From Desulfobulbaceae bacterium (GTDB lineage: Bacteria; Desulfobacterota; Desulfobulbia; Desulfobulbales; Desulfocapsaceae), in contig JALSMA010000054.1 of the NCBI GenBank assembly GCA_026988015.1, positions 1 through 43,078 on the forward strand: DNA of 43,078 nucleotides. The letters are read 5' to 3'. Below, piece by piece: positions 1-8,963 of this stretch. The notes beneath the pieces were generated by a model. That model saw nothing but the letters and a program-made list of their open reading frames with translations. It did not search any database and had not been told where the DNA came from. The position numbers and the translations under genes are program-made. Every line of letters begins with the position of its first letter. Position 1 is the stretch's first letter.

Positions 1-105
1 GATGTAGCACTTGCTATTGTTGATTCAGTCATGAGTACTGCAATTGATTTCCTTCAAACGAGTCGGAGATTATTGCCAGATAATAACCTTTTAACAGTAG
101 AATAG
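1..105 (+). CDS. 3' end of an unidentified gene (partial)
   Basis: The first frame is open from the window edge to a TAG at 103-105 and gives 34 residues ending LLPDNNLLTVE. I do not recognise the family from so short a piece. It lies on the same strand as the transglycosylase gene, and its stop is followed by about 120 bases carrying the right half of a dispersed repeat. The real gene starts outside the window. It could also be a chance open frame. Confidence 0.4.
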   Translation, partial: DVALAIVDSVMSTAIDFLQTSRRLLPDNNLLTVE

Positions 106-119
106 ATCAAGTCAGAAAC

Positions 120-178
120 TTGAGTAAAAATGCATCTCAATATGTTATAAAAAAAACAATAACGAAGGCGTCACGGAT
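120..178 (+). repeat. Dispersed intergenic repeat, copy A (right half)
   Basis: The right part, CAATAACGAAGGCGTCACGG at 157-176, matches the right end of the copies at 30421-30446, 32405-32430 and 38751-38776. The A-rich block before it resembles the same block in the copy ending at 38776. No matching left inverted end is visible, so this copy looks truncated. It ends 47 bases before the transglycosylase start. Confidence 0.55.
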
Positions 179-225
179 AAGGTAATAGATACAAAAAGAT
201 CTCTTTATATTGTAAACAGGTATCC

Positions 226-1455
226 ATGAGAAATTATAATATATTTTCAGTATTGTTGTTGTGCCTTTTTAGTTTTTTTTCTGTTGCACTCACACAGACA
301 GTTCAGGCTGTACCCGTTGACAGTCAGAGTTTTCAAGAGTTCCTTGACTCTTTTTATATAGAGGCTGCAAAAAAAGGAATCCAGAAAAAGACCTATGACA
401 AGGCCTTTGCTACAGTGACAGCCCCTGATAAAACAGTTTTGAAAAAAGCACAATACCAGCCGGAGTTTACCACTGAGATCTGGGATTACCTTGATGCCCG
501 GGTAAATCGCAGAAGTGTTGATGATGGCAGGATCATGGCTCGCGTGTATGGTGACCTGCTGTCTCGGATCGAGTCTAAATTCGAAGTAGAACCGGAGGTG
601 ATACTGGCTATCTGGTCCATGGAAACCAGTTATGGGGCAGCACTTCTGCGGACATCGCGCCTTTACTATGTGCCACGATCTCTTGCCACCCTGGCCTACG
701 CCGACAAACGCCGCCAGAAATTTGCCCGCTCTCAGCTTCTGGCTGTGCTGGAAATCGTTCAGGCAGGGGATGTGGAATTGGATCAGCTAACCGGTTCCTG
801 GGCCGGTGCTATGGGACATACACAGTTTATCCCTACCAGTTTTCTAGCTTATGGGGTGGATATGGATGGCGATGGTCATCGTGATATCTGGAACTCCATA
901 CCTGATGCTCTGGCAACTGCCGCAAACCTTCTTGCGAGCAATAAGTGGCAGTCGGGAAAACCCTGGGGCTATGAGGTGGTTGTTCCGGACAGAGGTGGAC
1001 AACTTGAAGGCCAGACAAAAACAGTGGCTCAGTGGCAGCAACTCGGTTTTGTAAGGCCGGGGACTGCCGTTTTTGAGTTCCCTGAAGAGAAAGCTGAGTT
1101 GAAGATGATAGGTGGCGACAAGGGGCCCGGGTTTCTCATGCTGCACAACTTTTTTGTGCTCAAACGTTACAATAATTCCGACTTCTACGCACTCGCAGTT
1201 GGGCTTCTCGCAGACAGGATAGCAGGCAGAGCCGGCATGTCTCAAACATGGCCAAGGCCCAAAGGTGCTCTCAGCGTAGAGGAAAAATTTGATCTTCAGG
1301 AGCTATTGAAGGAAAAAGGTTTTTATTCCGGTGAGATAGATGGGAGTATTGGCAGTAACAGCAGAAAGGGAATACGAGAATTTCAGATTCAGAATAATTT
1401 AGAAGTGACTGGTCAGGCCTCCAAGGATGTCTTGAAAATACTCCGCAAGAAATAA
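226..1455 (+). CDS. Lytic murein transglycosylase, MltB-type with peptidoglycan-binding domain
   Basis: A periplasmic enzyme that cleaves the MurNAc-GlcNAc bond of peptidoglycan to leave 1,6-anhydro ends. The 409-aa product has a hydrophobic N-terminal signal (about residues 5-28). A SLT_2/MltB catalytic domain follows at about 35-325, with the likely catalytic Glu133 in the motif METSYG, then GSWAGAMGHTQFIPTS and a DMDGDGHRDIW stretch typical of the family. A C-terminal PG_binding_1 domain (about 345-405) carries GFYSGEIDGSIG and a repeated-helix pattern. The signal shows no lipobox, so it is probably soluble or loosely bound, unlike lipoprotein MltB. The ATG at 226 is preceded by an AGG about 6 bases upstream. 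LysE follows after about 60 bases on the same strand, but no functional link is evident. Confidence 0.9.
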   Translation: MRNYNIFSVLLLCLFSFFSVALTQTVQAVPVDSQSFQEFLDSFYIEAAKKGIQKKTYDKAFATVTAPDKTVLKKAQYQPEFTTEIWDYLDARVNRRSVDDGRIMARVYGDLLSRIESKFEVEPEVILAIWSMETSYGAALLRTSRLYYVPRSLATLAYADKRRQKFARSQLLAVLEIVQAGDVELDQLTGSWAGAMGHTQFIPTSFLAYGVDMDGDGHRDIWNSIPDALATAANLLASNKWQSGKPWGYEVVVPDRGGQLEGQTKTVAQWQQLGFVRPGTAVFEFPEEKAELKMIGGDKGPGFLMLHNFFVLKRYNNSDFYALAVGLLADRIAGRAGMSQTWPRPKGALSVEEKFDLQELLKEKGFYSGEIDGSIGSNSRKGIREFQIQNNLEVTGQASKDVLKILRKK

Positions 1456-1517
1456 TAGATGGTGGGGAAGATATATAAAGAAAACTGCCTTGCAGGATGT
1501 CGCATGGGGGGGATGTC

Positions 1518-2138
1518 ATGACTCTTACAGCCTGGTTTTCTCTTGCATCCATCTGCATTTTAGGAGCCATGTCGCCGGGGCCAAGTCTCGCTGTTGTTTT
1601 AAAGAACACCCTGGCTGGTGGTCGTGCTGAGGGAGTGAAAACTGCTGTTGCTCACGGACTTGGGGTCGGTTTGTATGCTTTTGCTACAGCGGCTGGACTT
1701 GCAGTCTTGATCACCGGGAGTCCCGCTTTATTTCAAGGGGTACAGTGGCTGGGTGCTTTTTTTCTGGCATATCTCGGGGTAAAGGCGCTGCTTGGAAACA
1801 CCGGTATTGCAGAGGCTGCCAAGACTGAAGTAGATTTTGGACACAAGGGGCATGGCTTTCGGGTCGGTTTTCTGGCCGCCTTTCTTAATCCCAAGCTGGC
1901 TCTGTTTTTTGCTGCTCTCTTCAGCCAGTTTGTTTCAGCAGATGCCCAGCTACCTGAAAAAATGCTAATGGCCCTGATTGCTGCTTTGATTGATGCCGGA
2001 TGGTATCTGCTGGTGGTGCTTGTCCTTTCCCAGTCACAGGTACTTGGGGCATTGCGCCACAGGGCAAATGTCCTGGATAAAACCTTTGGGGTCCTCCTCA
2101 TCCTGCTGGCTGTACGACTCTTTGCTACGGTTTCGTAA
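1518..2138 (+). CDS. LysE/RhtB-family amino-acid exporter
   Basis: An inner-membrane exporter of the LysE/RhtB superfamily, 206 aa, the usual size. Five or six hydrophobic segments are visible, along with the N-terminal family signature SPGPSLAVVLKNTLAGGRAEG (given here only as its position, about residues 20-40) and the FLNPKLALFF motif after the central hydrophilic loop. The substrate (lysine, threonine, homoserine lactone or other) cannot be told from sequence. I chose the ATG at 1518 rather than the in-frame ATG at 1497, because a G-run (1506-1511) forms a ribosome-binding site 6 bases before it and the sequence MTLTAWFSLA is a normal LysE start. Confidence 0.85.
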   Translation: MTLTAWFSLASICILGAMSPGPSLAVVLKNTLAGGRAEGVKTAVAHGLGVGLYAFATAAGLAVLITGSPALFQGVQWLGAFFLAYLGVKALLGNTGIAEAAKTEVDFGHKGHGFRVGFLAAFLNPKLALFFAALFSQFVSADAQLPEKMLMALIAALIDAGWYLLVVLVLSQSQVLGALRHRANVLDKTFGVLLILLAVRLFATVS

Positions 2139-2514
2139 ATAGCAAAAGAATAATCAGGGATAGTCACTCATCTCGAGTTTGAGAACTGGCCTCCTTTTTG
2201 TTGTTCTGTCCAGTTGGTTGGGATGCCGGGGTCTTTTCCCTACGCAGAGCCACTGACTGTACACAACTGTAAGATAAAAAACAAAGAAACTGATTACGCA
2301 TTAAAAAGACTCCGCGATCTGATTTGAATTACTACCGCTTTGCCGCAATAGCTGCTTCTTCAAAACTTCCACCAAGAAGGATATGAATAAACGCAGGTAA
2401 AGAGCGTATAATACCGGTAAAAAAGCACATGGGGCCAACCAGATCCTGGATCGTCTTCTCCTGGAACTACTTACTGAAATTTGCTGTAAAGCGACGGACA
2501 GAGAATTCTGCAAG
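2139..2514. other. Gene-free stretch after the LysE gene
   Basis: No credible gene is seen. Both strands carry short, frequently interrupted frames. The minus-strand frame immediately downstream of the hypothetical ORF at 2515-2817 stays loosely coding-like, but with stops, which suggests decayed sequence. No clear terminator hairpin follows the LysE stop. Confidence 0.4.
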
Positions 2515-2817
2515 CTAGGCCAAAAAAAAGAGGGTAGCGAACCGAACATGGCCAATGTCACGGAAAATTCCCTCCAGGGAGCCATTTCCCACTTTTCTTT
2601 CCATTTCAATATAGTCAAAGGGAACACGAATGGTTGAGGACCGGAAGCTCTCTTGATCCTGAGTCTTGGTCTCATCTTTATTCAGTAGTTGGAGTATGTT
2701 CCTGGCTTTGCCTGCCAATCCTCCAGATGCCTCTCCCTGAACTGTCCCGCTCGAAAGGTCTTTGCCTAGTTCTTCAAGGAGCAGACTACGAACCTGTTCA
2801 TTCATCTTTATTTTCAT
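2515..2817 (-). CDS. Hypothetical protein, possibly a gene remnant
   Basis: A 100-codon minus-strand frame starting ATG at 2817, with AGGAAC about 6 bases upstream acting as a plausible ribosome-binding site. The product begins MKIKMNEQVRSLLLEELGKD, is fairly charged, and ends in the hydrophobic run RFATLFFLA. I do not recognise any family. The composition looks more coding-like than its shadows, but the frame sits in a decayed region beside an antiporter pseudogene, so it may be a truncated gene or chance. Confidence 0.3.
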   Translation of the reverse strand: MKIKMNEQVRSLLLEELGKDLSSGTVQGEASGGLAGKARNILQLLNKDETKTQDQESFRSSTIRVPFDYIEMERKVGNGSLEGIFRDIGHVRFATLFFLA

Positions 2818-3157
2818 TAATGTTCCTGGAAGTTGTATGTTGCCGGGTTCCTGTCTTATGCTCATCTATGATACTTCATGGGCATTTCTTTTTATGGCTA
2901 CCGCTAAAGCTTAGGTAACAAATTGCCATTGTAGAAGTCCACTCGCCGTGGGAGGTAACTGTGGAGAATGTAAGAATTTTTCGCTATATGGCGTGGTCTT
3001 CCATACCCAATGCCGGTAAAAACTGAGATTCGGTGGTAATCAGGTTTCTTTTTGTCCAGTGAATAAGTTGAAGCAAAATAAAACCTACGAACCCTAACAA
3101 CCTCTCCCAATTGACAATTTCTTGCTACTGGGGGCATGAGGTGTGGGACAGAGTCGC
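2818..3157. other. Gene-free stretch between hypothetical ORF and antiporter remnant
   Basis: No supported gene. An 85-codon minus-strand frame (2904-3161) is open but shows no ribosome-binding site and no recognisable motif. Its start overlaps the end of the antiporter remnant in another frame, so I treat it as decayed or non-coding DNA. Confidence 0.35.
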
Positions 3158-3435
3158 TCATGATTGTGATCCAGCCCGAATTCTTTTGGCAAGCTGTGAA
3201 ACAAGAGGATTTACACAGAGTCCATGGCCAGAAACGCTGAACGAATTAGTGCAGCAGCGGTTATCGAGAGCACCTCTCCGTCGGGCAAGTGTTCATCAAA
3301 TACAATAACGGAAAAACGATACTGGCCAGTCCGCTGAGACCAAACCAGCTGATAAAAAGTTTTTCATCGGTACGTGAATTCATATTGGAGGTGTCGGTGA
3401 AGAGGACAAGTGCAAGGGGCAACTCGAATTGAGTT
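3158..3435 (-). pseudogene. C-terminal remnant of a CPA1 (NhaP-type) Na+/H+ antiporter
   Basis: Read on the minus strand in shifting frames, this stretch gives the order seen at the C-terminal end of CPA1 cation/proton antiporters. It reads LPLALVLF, then LFISWFGLSGLASIVF (family pattern LFIGWFGPRGLASIVF), then after a frame change HLPDGEVLSITAAALIRSAF, then after another change VNPLVSQLAKRI and a TGA at 3158-3160. At least two frameshifts are needed, and the N-terminal ten or so membrane segments are absent. The fragment is therefore non-functional. It ends just upstream of the RND efflux promoter, which suggests that the efflux operon or a deletion replaced the rest. The family call rests on the WFG-RGLASIVF signature and the order of three matching blocks. 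Confidence 0.7.
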
Positions 3436-3469
3436 AGTGTGTCATTCTTAATTCGTGGTGCCATCTTTC

Positions 3470-3498
3470 TTGACAAAACTGTTTTTTTATCATATGAA
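3470..3498 (+). promoter_or_regulatory. Sigma-70-type promoter of the RND efflux operon
   Basis: TTGACA at 3470-3475 and TATGAA at 3493-3498 are separated by 17 bases. The predicted transcription start falls near 3505, immediately before or inside the palindrome at 3507-3520. Confidence 0.65.
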
Positions 3499-3506
3499 AA
3501 ATCTAT

Positions 3507-3520
3507 CTAACGTTCGTTAG
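3507..3520. promoter_or_regulatory. Probable TetR-family operator
   Basis: CTAACGTTCGTTAG is an inverted repeat of two 6-base arms (CTAACG/CGTTAG) around a 2-base centre. It sits at the predicted transcription start of the efflux operon, where binding would block transcription. Palindromes with these arms are common operators of TetR-type efflux regulators, and the operon's last gene encodes a TetR protein. The pairing of that regulator with this site is inferred. Confidence 0.65.
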
Positions 3521-3554
3521 GGTGACTGTTGCCATTATCATTGATGAGAGAATC

Positions 3555-4610
3555 ATGTTTAAAAGAAAATTTCATATGGGTATTGTTTTTATTGCTGTCA
3601 TGCTTTGTATAAACAGTTTGGCTGAATCGGGTAATCATGTCCCAGTGACGGTGAGCACTGTGATTCATGACACGGTGATTGTCACCGAAGAATCCATGGG
3701 GTGGATCGAGAGTAAGGTGAACCCGGAAGTGTCCGCTGAAGTCTCTGGGCGTGTGCAGAAGATTGTGGTTGATACAGGCCAGATAGTTAAAGCTGGCAGT
3801 GCCATGCTCACTATTGATAGTGAAGGACAGAGTCTTGAGGTAAAGGTATTACAGTCAGAAGTAGACCGTTTGCAAGCGTTAATTAACAACCAGAAACGAA
3901 CAGTCGTTCGGTACAGGAATCTGCTGGCCAAAAAGTCAATTTCCCGGGAACGATTTGACAATGCCGAGGTGAAACTTCTTACTCTTCGGCAACAATTAGC
4001 AGGTGCAGTATCACGGTTGGCTGATAATCAACGGCTTATGAATAAAACTTCCGTGTTTTCCCCTGTAAGTGGCTGGATTGAGAAAAGATTTGTTTCTGAA
4101 GGTGATTTTGTGAGAGAAGGCACACCGCTTTTCCTGCTGGTAACAGATAAGTATTTGCGTATTGTCCTGCCCTTTCCTGAGAGTATTGCCACCAGCCTTG
4201 CAATCGGGCAACAGGTCCGGCTCACCTCTCCACTGTCCCATGACATGGTGATCGAAGCCACAATCAACCAAATCAGACCGGCGGTAAACATTCACAGCCG
4301 TGCCATTGAAGTAATCATCTATCTCAAGAATCCTGGAACATGGCGCCCTGGCGGAACCATCAACGCTACGGTTATCATTGACCAGCACGAAAATGCTATG
4401 CTGGTTCCAGCCAGATCCATCATCAGACGACCGGCCGGGGATGTTGTTTACCAAATCGAAAAGGGAACAGCCCACCAGAGGATAGTGACCACTGGCAGTC
4501 GCCAGGGTGATCTTGTTGAGATCGTAGACGGCTTGTCTGGTGATGAAAAAATCATTGTCGATGGAGCCGGATTTCTCTCTGATGGCGCAAAAGTCGTGGA
4601 GAAGCGGTAA
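3555..4610 (+). CDS. RND efflux periplasmic adaptor (membrane fusion protein)
   Basis: Links the inner-membrane RND pump to the outer-membrane channel. The 351-aa product has an N-terminal hydrophobic signal (about residues 6-25). A lipoyl/biotinyl-like half-motif (VSAEVSGRVQKIVVDTGQIVKAG) precedes an alpha-hairpin (about 95-155, KVLQSEVDRLQALINNQ), then the second lipoyl half (FSPVSGWIEKRFVSEGDFV), a beta-barrel, and a membrane-proximal domain ending DGAKVVEKR. I chose the ATG at 3555 with GAGAG upstream. The longer GTG start at 3522 would lie on top of the operator and predicted transcript start. The stop overlaps the pump start by one base (TAATG), showing translational coupling. No lipobox cysteine is seen. 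Confidence 0.88.
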   Translation: MFKRKFHMGIVFIAVMLCINSLAESGNHVPVTVSTVIHDTVIVTEESMGWIESKVNPEVSAEVSGRVQKIVVDTGQIVKAGSAMLTIDSEGQSLEVKVLQSEVDRLQALINNQKRTVVRYRNLLAKKSISRERFDNAEVKLLTLRQQLAGAVSRLADNQRLMNKTSVFSPVSGWIEKRFVSEGDFVREGTPLFLLVTDKYLRIVLPFPESIATSLAIGQQVRLTSPLSHDMVIEATINQIRPAVNIHSRAIEVIIYLKNPGTWRPGGTINATVIIDQHENAMLVPARSIIRRPAGDVVYQIEKGTAHQRIVTTGSRQGDLVEIVDGLSGDEKIIVDGAGFLSDGAKVVEKR

Positions 4611-7600
4611 TGAATCTTCCCGAACTCTCCATACGACGGCACGTTCTTGCCATTATGCTCAGCGCAGTCATTATTCTTTTTGGCCTGGTCAGCTATAACC
4701 GTATTGGAGTTGATGAGTTTCCAGAAATTGATTTTCCAATGATTTCCATTACCACCACTCTCATTGGTGCCGATCCGGATATTGTCGATACCACGGTCAC
4801 CAATGTTATCGAAACAGCTGTGAATTCAACGCCTGGTATTGAGCATATTACTTCCAGGTCGGCTCCTGGCGTCTCTGTGGTTGTTATAAATTTCCAACTC
4901 AGCCGTGATGTGGATGTAGCCTTTAACGAGGTTCAGGCCAAAGTGAATCAAGCCCTGCGTGATCTGCCCAGTGAGGCTGATCCACCAGTGGTTGCTAAAG
5001 TGGAAATTGGTGCGGCACCTGTGATGTGGATGAGTCTCCTTGGGGATAGAACCTTGCAACAGCTCAATCTCTACGCCAGAAATACTATTAAAAAAAGGCT
5101 GGAATCCATTGAGGGTGTAGGTGAGGTCAAACTTGGCGGTGAGCGTGAAAGAACCATTCGTATCAACCTGCAACCGGAGGCCATGGCAGGCTTGTCAATT
5201 ACCATTGCTGATGTTATTCGTGCCTTCCAAACTAATCATGTACAATTGCCGGGCGGTTATCTGGTAGACGGCATGACGGAAGAACTCATTAAACTGAACC
5301 TTGAATTTCACAATGTCGATGATATTGCCAACCTGATCATTGCCCATCAGGGAGAGACTGCTATTCGTTTAAAACAGGTAGCCACGGTTGTCGATGGTCT
5401 GGAGGACAACCGTAAGCTGGCACGATACAATGATAAACAATGTGTAAGTATCGGTATTGTCAAAGTAACGGGATCAAATACGGTGGCCATTGTTGAGGCT
5501 GTGAAAGAAAAGCTGGCCCACGAGATTATCCCCGCTCTTCCTCCGGGCCTACGCATTGAGATTGCCTCAAATGACGCTGATTTTATAGAATCGTCTGTGG
5601 AGGCGCTCAAAGAACACATTATCCTTGGAACCTTATTTGCGGCAATCATCGTTTTTGCCTTTTTGAAGTCCTTTCGATCCACCCTTATCATTGCCACTGC
5701 CATTCCTGTTTCCCTGCTGGGAGCAGTAACTGTGATGTATTTTGCAGGTTACACCTTTAACAAGATGACCATGCTGGCACTCCTTTTGTTAATTGGAGTG
5801 GTGGTTGATGACGCCATTGTGGTTTTAGAAAATATCTTCAGATACCGTGAGAAAAATCCGGATATGGATGCCCACGAGGCTACTCTTGCCGGGACCAACC
5901 AGGTGGTTTTCGCTGTACTTGCAGCCACCTTCTCGTTAGCCTGTATCTTTGCGTCGGTAATCTTTATGGAGGGGGTTATCGGCCGATTCTTTACTGCCTT
6001 TGCCGTGGTGGTGACCGTGGGTGTGATCACCTCACTCTTTATTTCCATCAGCCTGACGCCCATGCTCTGTTCCCGTTTTCTTAAAGTAGAAACGAAACAC
6101 GGTAAGTTCTATGCTTTCTGGGAATACTGGTTTCAACTTATGGATCGTATATATAGAAAGGCTCTGCACTTTGCCCTGCGTCACCGTTTGACAATGGTTT
6201 TTCTTACCATTGTTGTGGTTTCGGTGCTGATGCCCCTTGTGGGACAGATCGGTAAAGGATTTATGCCGGATGAAGATAAAGGCCATTTTCTTATTACCCT
6301 GAAAACGCCCCTGGGGTCGTCCATTGAATATACCAGTGAGCGGATGGCGAAGATTGAAGCAGTTTTGAAATCTCATCCGAACGAAATTGCATCATATCTG
6401 TCTTCCATTGGCACCGATGCAACTGGACAGGTATCCCGAGGGGAAATCTCCGTGCGTATGACTCCGCTAACTGAGCGCTCAATGAAACAGTATGAACTTC
6501 TTCCAATTTTACGGAAGGAACTTGCTGAGATCCCAGGTGTTCTTGCTTTTCCTGCACCTACTTCCGTTGTCGGCGGGCAGCGTGGAGAACCGTTGCAATT
6601 TAACCTGAGTGGTCCGGAACTTGGTCAGGTCGCAAAGTATGCCCATGTGCTGAACGAAAAACTGGCTGAAGATCCAAGCCTAGGTCGGGTTGATCTTGAT
6701 CTGCAACTTAATCTGCCACAGGTTAAGCTGGTAATTGATCGTTTGCGGGTGGCGGACCTGGAGCTGTCAGCACTGGATGTTGCCATGGCTGTTAATGGTA
6801 TTGCCGGTGGCCTTGACGTAGCAAAGTACAATGATGATCCGGGTGATGGTGAACGCTATGAAGTTCGCTTGAAAGCTGCAGATGGAATAATTTCACAGCC
6901 ACAGGATTTAAGGCGCATCTATCTGCGGGCAAGAAGTGGTGATCTTGTTCGTCTTGACACTGTGGCTCATTTTGAAAAGATACTGGGGCCAGCCGTTATT
7001 TCCCGATATGACCTGCAATACTCTGCCGAATTCTTTGCCACCCCGGAAGTTGCCTTAGGCACAGCAGTTGAAAAGGTGAGGGCGGCGGCAAAAGAGATAT
7101 TACCCCTTGGCTATAGTATCAAAATGACGGGTCGTGCTGAAGAGTTTGGCAAGACAATCCATTACATTGGTTTCACCTTTATGATGGCAATTATTCTGGT
7201 GTATATGGTGCTGGCAAGTCAGTTCAACTCCTTTATTCAACCACTGATTATAATGGTGGCCCAGCCACTGGCCATTGTCGGAGGAATTGGGGCCTTATGG
7301 CTCTTTAATCATGGACTCAATATTTTTTCCATGGTGGGTCTGGTGTTGCTGATGGGGCTGGTGGCTAAGAACTCTATTCTACTTGTTGATCTTACCAATC
7401 AACTTCGGGCAGAGGGCCAAGGTATTTATGAAGCTCTCACCACAGCCTGTCCCAACAGGCTGCGTCCGGTGCTGATGACATCTTTTACAGTTATTCTAGC
7501 CATGTTACCAGCAGCACTCGGATATGGAGCTGGATCTGATACCAATGGGCCTCTGGCTGTTGCTGTTATTGGCGGAATGCTCAGTTCCACAATGCTGACC

Positions 7601-7687
7601 CTGCTTGTGGTACCAGCGGTATATTCTCTGGTGGAGAACGGTATTGAACGATTCAACCTGTGGCGAACAAAAGGAGAACAATCATGA
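4610..7687 (+). CDS. RND-family multidrug efflux pump, inner-membrane subunit (HAE1 type)
   Basis: A proton-driven exporter of the AcrB/MexB type, 1025 aa, the normal full length. It has TM1 at about residues 11-29, a first periplasmic loop, TM2-6 from about 335, a second large loop, and a last TM bundle from about 850. The proton-relay pair Asp400-Asp401 is present in LLIGVVVDDAIVVLENIFR. The signature VDEFPEIDFP near the N-terminus and GLVAKNSILLVDLTNQLR near the C-terminus are typical of the HAE1 group. Substrates cannot be predicted. The gene overlaps its neighbours at both ends (TAATG upstream, ATGA downstream), so adaptor, pump and channel are one translationally coupled unit. Confidence 0.95.
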   Translation: MNLPELSIRRHVLAIMLSAVIILFGLVSYNRIGVDEFPEIDFPMISITTTLIGADPDIVDTTVTNVIETAVNSTPGIEHITSRSAPGVSVVVINFQLSRDVDVAFNEVQAKVNQALRDLPSEADPPVVAKVEIGAAPVMWMSLLGDRTLQQLNLYARNTIKKRLESIEGVGEVKLGGERERTIRINLQPEAMAGLSITIADVIRAFQTNHVQLPGGYLVDGMTEELIKLNLEFHNVDDIANLIIAHQGETAIRLKQVATVVDGLEDNRKLARYNDKQCVSIGIVKVTGSNTVAIVEAVKEKLAHEIIPALPPGLRIEIASNDADFIESSVEALKEHIILGTLFAAIIVFAFLKSFRSTLIIATAIPVSLLGAVTVMYFAGYTFNKMTMLALLLLIGVVVDDAIVVLENIFRYREKNPDMDAHEATLAGTNQVVFAVLAATFSLACIFASVIFMEGVIGRFFTAFAVVVTVGVITSLFISISLTPMLCSRFLKVETKHGKFYAFWEYWFQLMDRIYRKALHFALRHRLTMVFLTIVVVSVLMPLVGQIGKGFMPDEDKGHFLITLKTPLGSSIEYTSERMAKIEAVLKSHPNEIASYLSSIGTDATGQVSRGEISVRMTPLTERSMKQYELLPILRKELAEIPGVLAFPAPTSVVGGQRGEPLQFNLSGPELGQVAKYAHVLNEKLAEDPSLGRVDLDLQLNLPQVKLVIDRLRVADLELSALDVAMAVNGIAGGLDVAKYNDDPGDGERYEVRLKAADGIISQPQDLRRIYLRARSGDLVRLDTVAHFEKILGPAVISRYDLQYSAEFFATPEVALGTAVEKVRAAAKEILPLGYSIKMTGRAEEFGKTIHYIGFTFMMAIILVYMVLASQFNSFIQPLIIMVAQPLAIVGGIGALWLFNHGLNIFSMVGLVLLMGLVAKNSILLVDLTNQLRAEGQGIYEALTTACPNRLRPVLMTSFTVILAMLPAALGYGAGSDTNGPLAVAVIGGMLSSTMLTLLVVPAVYSLVENGIERFNLWRTKGEQS

Positions 7688-8961
7688 AAAATTCATATTT
7701 GTTGTCAGTATGTCATGGTGTTCTGTTGTCTTTGGCCATCGTGAGCTCAGGGGGTGCTGAAACGCTGGATGATGCCTGGAAAATTGGTTTGGAGACGAAT
7801 CACCTCCTTAAGGCGGCTACTGAAAATACCTTTGCCAGCCAGGCAGAACTTGATGCAGCCAAAGGTGGACGACTGCCCACCCTGAACATTGGCGCAGGAT
7901 ATTCCATACTGGATAATAATCCTGTATCCATGGCGGGTGATGTCCAGTTCGCCACCGCAGATGCTCAGTCTCTGTCCTATAAGGCCATGGTTTCCCTACC
8001 TCTCTATACCCATTTTCAGCTGAGTTCATTGATTGATTCGGCAACGGCAAACCTTGCAGCCAGTAGATTTTCGGAACAAAGTGCCCGTCAAAAGGTGAAA
8101 TTGCAAATTGCGCAGGCCTATGTTTCCGTATTGCTCAGGAGCAAACAGACAGAAGTGGCAACCAGCCAGGAACAGAGTTTGGCTGCTCATGCCGCTGATG
8201 TACAAAATTTGCACGATGAGGGTATGGTGCCGGTAAATGATCTTCTGGCTGCCAAAGTCGCACTGGCCAATGCCAGACAGGTTCAGTTGCAGGTGGAGAA
8301 TCAACTGGATATAGCCAAAGCTGCCTATAACCGCTTATTAAACCGTGCTCTGGATTATAAAGTGGATCTCCAGGCAATTCATCCATCCTTCCCAGAGGTT
8401 GATTTAGACACAGTCAGTGAGGATGCTCTCATAAGCCGTCCTGAACTTGCGGCACTCTCGGAACAGATTAATGCTCTTCAGTTGCAGGCTGAGGCAGCAA
8501 AAACTGCAAGTGGCCCCAAGGTCTTTCTGACCAGTGGTTATGATTACCGGGAAAACTCGTACCAACTCCACGAAGGAGTTTGGCAGGCAACGGTCATGGC
8601 CTCATGGGATATCTTTGATGGCAATGTGGCTAAAAATAAGGGATTGGCAATTCAAGCGAGATCAAGGTCAGTGGCCGAACAACGCCGGGATTTGGAAACC
8701 CTGGTTTTACTCCAGGTCCGTCAGGCATGGCTTGATATGGAGGAGAGCAGAAAAAGAATTGAGGTTACCCGCAAAACCCTTGCCCAGGCAGAAGAAAATC
8801 TTGAAGTAACCCGTAATCGGTACAAGGAGGGTATGGGCACGAACACTGAAGTGCTTGACGCTGAATCGTTAAGAACAGTGAATTATGTGAGCTATGACAG
8901 GGCAAATAACGATGCTGTCCTTGCTGTTCTTCGACTGCGCTACGCCATCGGGAAATTGTAA
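7684..8961 (+). CDS. TolC-family outer-membrane efflux protein
   Basis: The outer-membrane channel completing the tripartite efflux system, 425 aa. It has an N-terminal signal peptide ending near SSGGAET, then two tandem OEP repeats of long amphipathic helices. Conserved pieces include TLDDAWKIGLETNH at the start, ASWDIFDGNVAKNKG in the second repeat, and RYKEGMGTNTEVLDAE near the end, which matches the family's RYxxGxxxxxEVLDA pattern. I chose the ATG at 7684, which overlaps the pump stop as ATGA and has AGGAGA just upstream. An upstream in-frame TTG or similar at 7660 would lie inside the pump gene. Confidence 0.92.
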   Translation: MKNSYLLSVCHGVLLSLAIVSSGGAETLDDAWKIGLETNHLLKAATENTFASQAELDAAKGGRLPTLNIGAGYSILDNNPVSMAGDVQFATADAQSLSYKAMVSLPLYTHFQLSSLIDSATANLAASRFSEQSARQKVKLQIAQAYVSVLLRSKQTEVATSQEQSLAAHAADVQNLHDEGMVPVNDLLAAKVALANARQVQLQVENQLDIAKAAYNRLLNRALDYKVDLQAIHPSFPEVDLDTVSEDALISRPELAALSEQINALQLQAEAAKTASGPKVFLTSGYDYRENSYQLHEGVWQATVMASWDIFDGNVAKNKGLAIQARSRSVAEQRRDLETLVLLQVRQAWLDMEESRKRIEVTRKTLAQAEENLEVTRNRYKEGMGTNTEVLDAESLRTVNYVSYDRANNDAVLAVLRLRYAIGKL

Positions 8962-8963
8962 CG

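Noticed and set aside
2904-3161. 85-codon minus-strand frame
   Set aside because: It overlaps the antiporter remnant in a different frame and has no motif or ribosome-binding site.
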